From: JAFAHD01 sp035654355
GTDB lineage: Bacteria; Vulcanimicrobiota; Vulcanimicrobiia; Eremiobacterales; Eremiobacteraceae
DNA length: 8,726 nucleotides
Direction: 5' to 3'
Assembly: GCA_035654355.1 (NCBI GenBank)
Contig: DASRXC010000081.1
Span: 1 to 8,726 of the forward strand
The position numbers and the translations under genes are program-made. Below are positions 5,960 through 8,726 of the stretch, in pieces. Position 1 is the first letter of the stretch, and each line of letters begins with the position of its first letter. The notes beneath the pieces were generated by a model. That model had not been told where the DNA came from. It saw only the letters and a program-made list of their open reading frames with translations, and ran no database searches.

Positions 5960-5998
5960 GTCGGATGAGCTTCGGGTCGTCGTATTGGAGGCCTTCTG

Positions 5999-6772
5999 AT
6001 GAGACTCGCCGCGCTGCTCCTCGCGATCACCGCACCCAGCGTGTCTCTTGTTTTTAACGGTACGAACAGCTACGTCGAGATCCCGAGCAGCTCGGCGCAA
6101 AGCGTCAGCAGCGCAGGTCTGACCATCGCGGTGTGGATGCGCCCCGATTCACTGACGTTCCCGAAGACCGAAGGGAGCTTGTCATCGCAATCATACGTCC
6201 ACTGGTTGGGCAAAGGTCAGGAATCCCAACAAGAGTGGACGTTCCGCATGTACAGTCTTACGAATCCGGGGCCGCGTCAAAACCGGATCAGCTTTTATGC
6301 ATTCAGCCCGCAAGGCGGGCTCGGGTGTGGAAGCTATTTTCAAGATCCGATCCAAGTCGGGCAGTGGATTCAGGTCGTCGGCGTCGTCGACCCGAGCGTG
6401 ACTCGCGTCTCGATCTATAAAAACGGCGTGTTTCGACATAGCGACTCATACGCGTCTTTATCACCGGGTCCGCAAAGCGGCAGCGCACCGTTGCGCATCG
6501 GTTCAAAAAACCTGACGAGCTATTTCGCCGGCGCGATCGGCCCACTCGAGATCTGGAACCGCGCGCTTTCGCAAGCGGAAGTCGCAGCGCTCTTCAACGC
6601 CGGCACCGTGCCGCAAAACGGATTGTCCGCGCAATATTCGTTCAGCGAGGGAAACGGCATCACGCTCCACGATTCCATCGGGCATCACGATGGTACGATC
6701 TACAACGCGACCTGGGGCCAAGGTGCGGGCGCGGTCGCGAGCGGCGGCGGTCAAAGCGGCGGCGGCTGCTAA
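5999..6772 (+). CDS. Secreted LamG/concanavalin-A-like protein with Gly-Gly-Gly-Cys C-terminus
   Basis: 257 residues from ATG 5999, preceded by an ideal GGAGG (5987-5991, seven-base spacer). Residues 1-16 are a short signal peptide with likely cleavage after SVS. The jelly-roll starts at once with LVFNGTNSYVEIPSS (17-31), typical for LamG_3 domains. It continues through LTIAVWMRPD (41-50), GQWIQVVGVVD (121-131), VSIYKNGVF (137-145) and the hallmark IGPLEIWNRALSQAEVAALFNAG (180-202, where the Arg-Ala-Leu-Ser motif is near-universal). A further strand pair follows at 208-238. Such domains bind carbohydrate or protein ligands outside the cell; the ligand is unknown. After the domain comes a flexible tail from about 240, rich in Gly/Ala/Ser, ending in SGGGQSGGGC. 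The terminal Cys and Cys-110 are the only cysteines. The protein is one domain plus tail with no catalytic module. Divergent from the site-2 protease gene. Confidence 0.85.
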   Translation: MRLAALLLAITAPSVSLVFNGTNSYVEIPSSSAQSVSSAGLTIAVWMRPDSLTFPKTEGSLSSQSYVHWLGKGQESQQEWTFRMYSLTNPGPRQNRISFYAFSPQGGLGCGSYFQDPIQVGQWIQVVGVVDPSVTRVSIYKNGVFRHSDSYASLSPGPQSGSAPLRIGSKNLTSYFAGAIGPLEIWNRALSQAEVAALFNAGTVPQNGLSAQYSFSEGNGITLHDSIGHHDGTIYNATWGQGAGAVASGGGQSGGGC

Positions 6773-6783
6773 AGCAGTACGTA

Positions 6784-6813
6784 GGCCCGCATCTCACGGG
6801 CGCAATGCGGGCC
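6784..6813. terminator. GC-rich hairpin after the LamG gene
   Basis: GGCCCGCAT (6784-6792) pairs perfectly with ATGCGGGCC (6805-6813) around a 12-base loop, starting 11 bases after the LamG stop. No T-tract follows, so it is a terminator only by position and stability. Confidence 0.5.
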
Positions 6814-6841
6814 GGCTGAGCACGTTCGGCACAGGGTTAAA

Positions 6842-6864
6842 CGCGCCCGAGCGATTCGGGCGCG
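6842..6864. terminator. Second GC-rich hairpin between convergent genes, possibly bidirectional
   Basis: CGCGCCCGA (6842-6850) pairs perfectly with TCGGGCGCG (6856-6864) around GCGAT. It sits 24 bases beyond the stop of the minus-strand lipoprotein gene and can serve both strands. T-tracts are absent, apart from a short AT-rich stretch (AATATTAT) on the plus side. Confidence 0.5.
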
Positions 6865-6887
6865 CGTCGTGCCAATATTATGTCAGA

Positions 6888-7334
6888 CTAATGGACCTTC
6901 AGGTGATGCGAGGGCTGAACGCTTGCGTTTTCGACCAGCCATTTGCCTTGCTTCTTGGTTGCGTCAATGTGAATCGTCGCCGTGCCCTTTTTGAAGACGA
7001 CGTCGGCGTCATACGAAGCGTTCTTGACTTGGTCCTGGCCCGTGCCGGTGATCACCGTGACTCCTTTGGCCTTGCCGGCGCTCACCATCGGGCCGAGCGA
7101 CCCAGAAAGCTCGTGGAAGAACGCGCGCGCGCGATCCATGCGTTCCTTCGAATAGACGGACGGATCCGCAACCGCAGCCAACGCATCGGCGTTCCATTGA
7201 CCGAAGATTTTGGTGATCAGCGCGTCCATGACTGCTTGGGTCTCGGGGTCGTTGGTCGTCGTCACCGGCCGCGGCCCGCACCCGGCCAAAACGAGAAGAA
7301 GCGCGGCGATGACAATAGTCGTTAGCGTTCGCAC
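6888..7334 (-). CDS. Small lipoprotein with an NTF2/DUF3887-like domain
   Basis: From GTG 7334 the product has 148 residues. It begins VRTLTTIVIAALLLVLAGCG, a classic type II signal peptide with lipobox LAGC, so lipidation is expected at Cys-19. The mature part opens with a low-complexity linker (PRPVTTTNDPE). It continues as helices (TQAVMDALITKIFGQWNADA..., SVYSKERMDRARAFFHELSG) and then strands (GVTVITGT, ASYDADVVFKKGTATIHIDA, KQGKWLVENASVQP). This helix-then-sheet order, with a final KWLVEN strand, resembles DUF3887/SnoaL-like folds; I do not recognise an exact family and the role is unknown. The frame is open further upstream to 7433, but a promoter candidate at 7363-7392 lies inside that extension and the signal peptide begins only at 7334, so the short form is preferred. 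No clear ribosome binding site is seen. Divergent from the TSUP gene. Confidence 0.75.
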   Translation of the reverse strand: MRTLTTIVIAALLLVLAGCGPRPVTTTNDPETQAVMDALITKIFGQWNADALAAVADPSVYSKERMDRARAFFHELSGSLGPMVSAGKAKGVTVITGTGQDQVKNASYDADVVFKKGTATIHIDATKKQGKWLVENASVQPSHHLKVH

Positions 7335-7362
7335 GAAGTGGCAAATACGCCATCCGGGCGAG

Positions 7363-7392
7363 ATTCTACCTGCCCTGATACCTAACTCCCAA
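7363..7392 (-). promoter_or_regulatory. Putative sigma-70-type promoter of the lipoprotein gene
   Basis: On the minus strand, TTGGGA (7392-7387) and TAGAAT (7368-7363, five of six to consensus) are 18 bases apart. Transcription would start about 20 bases before GTG 7334, which supports the downstream start of the lipoprotein. Confidence 0.5.
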
Positions 7393-7436
7393 CCGGCAAA
7401 GGCGCAGGTGTGACGGCGTGATAACGATCGCATCGC

Positions 7437-8192
7437 GTGTCGCTCGCGGAAATCTTCATCTTCCTTGCCCTCGGAGCGTTGCTAGGGTGGCTTGGCGGCA
7501 TCTTCGGCATCGGCGGCGGACTGTTCGCGATCTCGATTCTCGGCATCTGGTTCGGCATGGATCAGCAGCACGCCCAAGGGACGTCATTGGTGATGGTGGT
7601 TCCGAACGCGCTGATCGGCGTCTACCAATACTGGCGGCGCGGCGGCATGGATCCGCGAATCGTCGCCCTCATGATGGTGACCGCCGGCGTGACGACGTAT
7701 CTGTTCGCGCGCATCGCGGTCGCATTGCCGAGCGCGCCGTTGCGCCGCGGTTTTGCGATCTTCCTAATCGTGCTCGCGATCTATTACGCGTGGCGCGGCT
7801 ACGCCGACTCGCGAACTCGCGGCGCGCCGCTCGTCCTCCCATGGCCGTTGACCGGTATCATCGGTGTGCTGGGTGGCGCGCTCTCGGGTCTGTTCACGGT
7901 CGGCGGCGCTGTGTTCGCCGTGCCGGCGCTCACGCTGTTCTTCGGCACCTCGCAAACCGTGGCGCAAGGCATCGGACTCGCGCTCGTCGTTCCAGGCTTG
8001 ATCTTCGGCCTGATCGTGTACGGTGGCGCCGGAGACGTGCACTGGCCGATCGGGCTTGCGCTTGCTGCCGGCAGTGTCGGCACCGTCTCGTGGGGCGTCT
8101 CAGTCGCGCACAAATTGCCGGAGACGACGCTGAAGTATTGCTTCAGCGTCATGCTCCTGCTCACAGGCGCCCTACTATGGGCTCGCGCGTGA
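7437..8192 (+). CDS. TSUP-family (TauE/SafE, DUF81) membrane permease
   Basis: 251 residues with about eight membrane segments. Two homologous halves are easy to see: GWLGGIFGIGGGLFAISIL with AQGTSLVMVVPNALIGVYQY (17-66), and GALSGLFTVGGAVFAVPAL with AQGIGLALVVPGLIFGLIVY (147-195). The Gly-rich FGIGGG and (T/G)VGGA motifs and the AQGTSL/AQGIGL motifs define the family. Relatives export sulfite, sulfoacetate, taurine-derived or other small anions; the substrate cannot be assigned. Length is typical (about 250). The start is GTG 7437, since the first helix follows immediately. No ribosome binding site is visible. A GATAAC at 7420-7425 would put the transcription start almost on the start codon, so a leaderless transcript is possible. 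It converges with the TonB receptor gene with a 23-base gap. Confidence 0.92.
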   Translation: MSLAEIFIFLALGALLGWLGGIFGIGGGLFAISILGIWFGMDQQHAQGTSLVMVVPNALIGVYQYWRRGGMDPRIVALMMVTAGVTTYLFARIAVALPSAPLRRGFAIFLIVLAIYYAWRGYADSRTRGAPLVLPWPLTGIIGVLGGALSGLFTVGGAVFAVPALTLFFGTSQTVAQGIGLALVVPGLIFGLIVYGGAGDVHWPIGLALAAGSVGTVSWGVSVAHKLPETTLKYCFSVMLLLTGALLWARA

Positions 8193-8197
8193 CCCTC

Positions 8198-8211
8198 GCC
8201 CGAATTCGGGC
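8198..8211. terminator. Perfect palindrome GCCCGAATTCGGGC between convergent stop codons
   Basis: This 14-base perfect palindrome fills most of the 23-base gap between the TSUP and TonB receptor stops. It can fold as GCCCG/CGGGC with an AATT loop on either transcript, so a shared terminator is likely. No T-tract follows on either strand. Confidence 0.5.
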
Positions 8212-8215
8212 CTCG

Positions 8216-8726
8216 TTAAATCCCCGGCTTGAATTCGACCGTAAACGCCGCTTGGAATGGCACCTTCGTGCCGACGAAACCCGTGTTGTTGTTGTTGAGC
8301 CAGACCGAGTATGGAAAACGCAGCTGCACCGGCGCTGTCGCCAACGGCATGAAGTTGCCGACCGGCGGCAAGATGCTCGAGGGCAGACTTGAGTAGACGC
8401 AGATGTTCGGATAATCCCATGCATAGCCACGCTGGAAGCACTGATCGACCAGTCCAGTCATCGTGATCGTGGCGTTGACTTGCGGGGAGAACTCATACCC
8501 GATTTGCAGGTTGGCGGTGAACCTGGACGGCTGTTTGAATGCGCCCAGATTGTCGAACTTGCCTGAGTAGACGTCCGGAATGAAGACCTGTCCGGAGCAG
8601 GTCGTCGTGTCGGCGCCGCCTGCGCCGTTACTCGCGCACGTGTTGGGCGCATAACCTGGCCATGACAGCGGCGAGCCGTAATACGAACCAGAGCTGTAGG
8701 TGAAGCTCGGGGTCACCGACAGGGGC
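8216..8726 (-). CDS. TonB-dependent outer-membrane receptor, C-terminal part only
   Basis: The frame stays open to the right edge; about 169 C-terminal residues are visible (stop TAA at 8218-8216). They show alternating beta strands typical of the final barrel strands: SRFTANLQIGYEFSPQVNA, TITMTGLVDQCF, QLRFPYSVWLNNN and, last, TKVPFQAAFTVEFKPGI. Long Gly/Asn/Ser/Tyr-rich loops (PSFTYSSGSYYGSPLSW near the visible start) match extracellular loops of TonB receptors that import siderophores, cobalamin or glycans. Four cysteines occur in two nearby pairs, CASNGAGGADTTTC and CFQRGYAWDYPNIC, likely loop disulfides. The end KPGI departs from the usual terminal aromatic residue of outer-membrane barrels. 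The plug and TonB box are outside the window, so substrate and subclass cannot be assigned. The GTG at 8716 is internal, not the true start. Confidence 0.75.
   Translation of the reverse strand, partial: PLSVTPSFTYSSGSYYGSPLSWPGYAPNTCASNGAGGADTTTCSGQVFIPDVYSGKFDNLGAFKQPSRFTANLQIGYEFSPQVNATITMTGLVDQCFQRGYAWDYPNICVYSSLPSSILPPVGNFMPLATAPVQLRFPYSVWLNNNNTGFVGTKVPFQAAFTVEFKPGI

Noticed and set aside
5885..6100. Minus-strand open frame between the protease and LamG genes
   Set aside because: No family resemblance; it covers the divergent promoter region and the LamG signal peptide in antisense.
6690..7325. Plus-strand open frame of 211 residues
   Set aside because: Antisense to the lipoprotein gene and crosses two GC-rich hairpins; basic low-complexity translation.
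7335..7433. N-terminal extension of the lipoprotein to residue 181
   Set aside because: The extension has no signal-peptide character and contains the promoter candidate at 7363-7392; the type II signal peptide begins at 7334.
7418..8392. Plus-strand open frame of 324 residues overlapping the TSUP gene
   Set aside because: Arg-rich translation with no motif, out of frame with the clear TSUP protein, and it runs through the TSUP stop and the palindrome into the receptor gene.
1..8726. CRISPR arrays, tRNA genes, transposases, attachment sites
   Set aside because: No regularly spaced repeats, tRNA-like cloverleaf, transposase motifs or long terminal inverted repeats were seen on either strand by reading; a dedicated search was not possible.

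Overview
The window is GC-rich, densely coded chromosomal DNA from a diderm bacterium. The diderm assignment rests on the C-terminal barrel strands of a TonB-dependent receptor at the right edge and on a lipobox protein. The mix (bacterial topoisomerase IB, a site-2 protease with CBS domains, secreted LVIVD and LamG proteins, a loop-rich TonB receptor) would suit an uncultivated soil lineage such as Candidatus Eremiobacterota. That is an impression only: there is no marker gene here. I see no rRNA, tRNA, CRISPR array, insertion sequence or phage gene.

Layout, left to right. (1) 1-1439, minus strand: a secreted, cysteine-rich LVIVD-repeat protein that runs off the left edge. (2) 1562-2626, plus: DNA topoisomerase IB with all five catalytic residues. 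(3) 2627-2849: a locally AT-rich leader full of inverted repeats. (4) 2850-2969, plus: a 39-residue, extremely basic protein made of 11-residue repeats, with its own ribosome binding site and a textbook intrinsic terminator. (5) 3072-3902, plus: a short BASS/SBF-type membrane transporter. (6) 3915-5878, minus: a two-gene unit of a CBS-containing site-2 protease followed by a membrane-anchored M23/LytM protein. (7) 5999-6772, plus: a small secreted LamG protein ending in Gly-Gly-Gly-Cys. (8) 6888-7334, minus: a small lipoprotein. (9) 7437-8192, plus: a TSUP (TauE/SafE) transporter. (10) 8216-8726, minus: the C-terminus of a TonB-dependent receptor.

Most of the cargo concerns the cell envelope (two transporters, secreted lectin-like and propeller-like proteins, a lipoprotein, a receptor, an intramembrane protease with a LytM partner). 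Genes 2 and 4 concern DNA. Two items deserve most attention. The first is the small basic hendecad-repeat protein next to topoisomerase IB, which looks like a nucleic-acid-binding or nucleoid-compacting peptide. The second is the S2P-CBS plus LytM membrane pair, whose composition resembles the SpoIVFB/SpoIVFA sporulation complex although nothing else here suggests sporulation.

The convergent gene pairs at 6773-6887 and 8193-8215 are separated by GC-rich hairpins without T-tracts. The convergent pair at 3903-3914 has no visible terminator.
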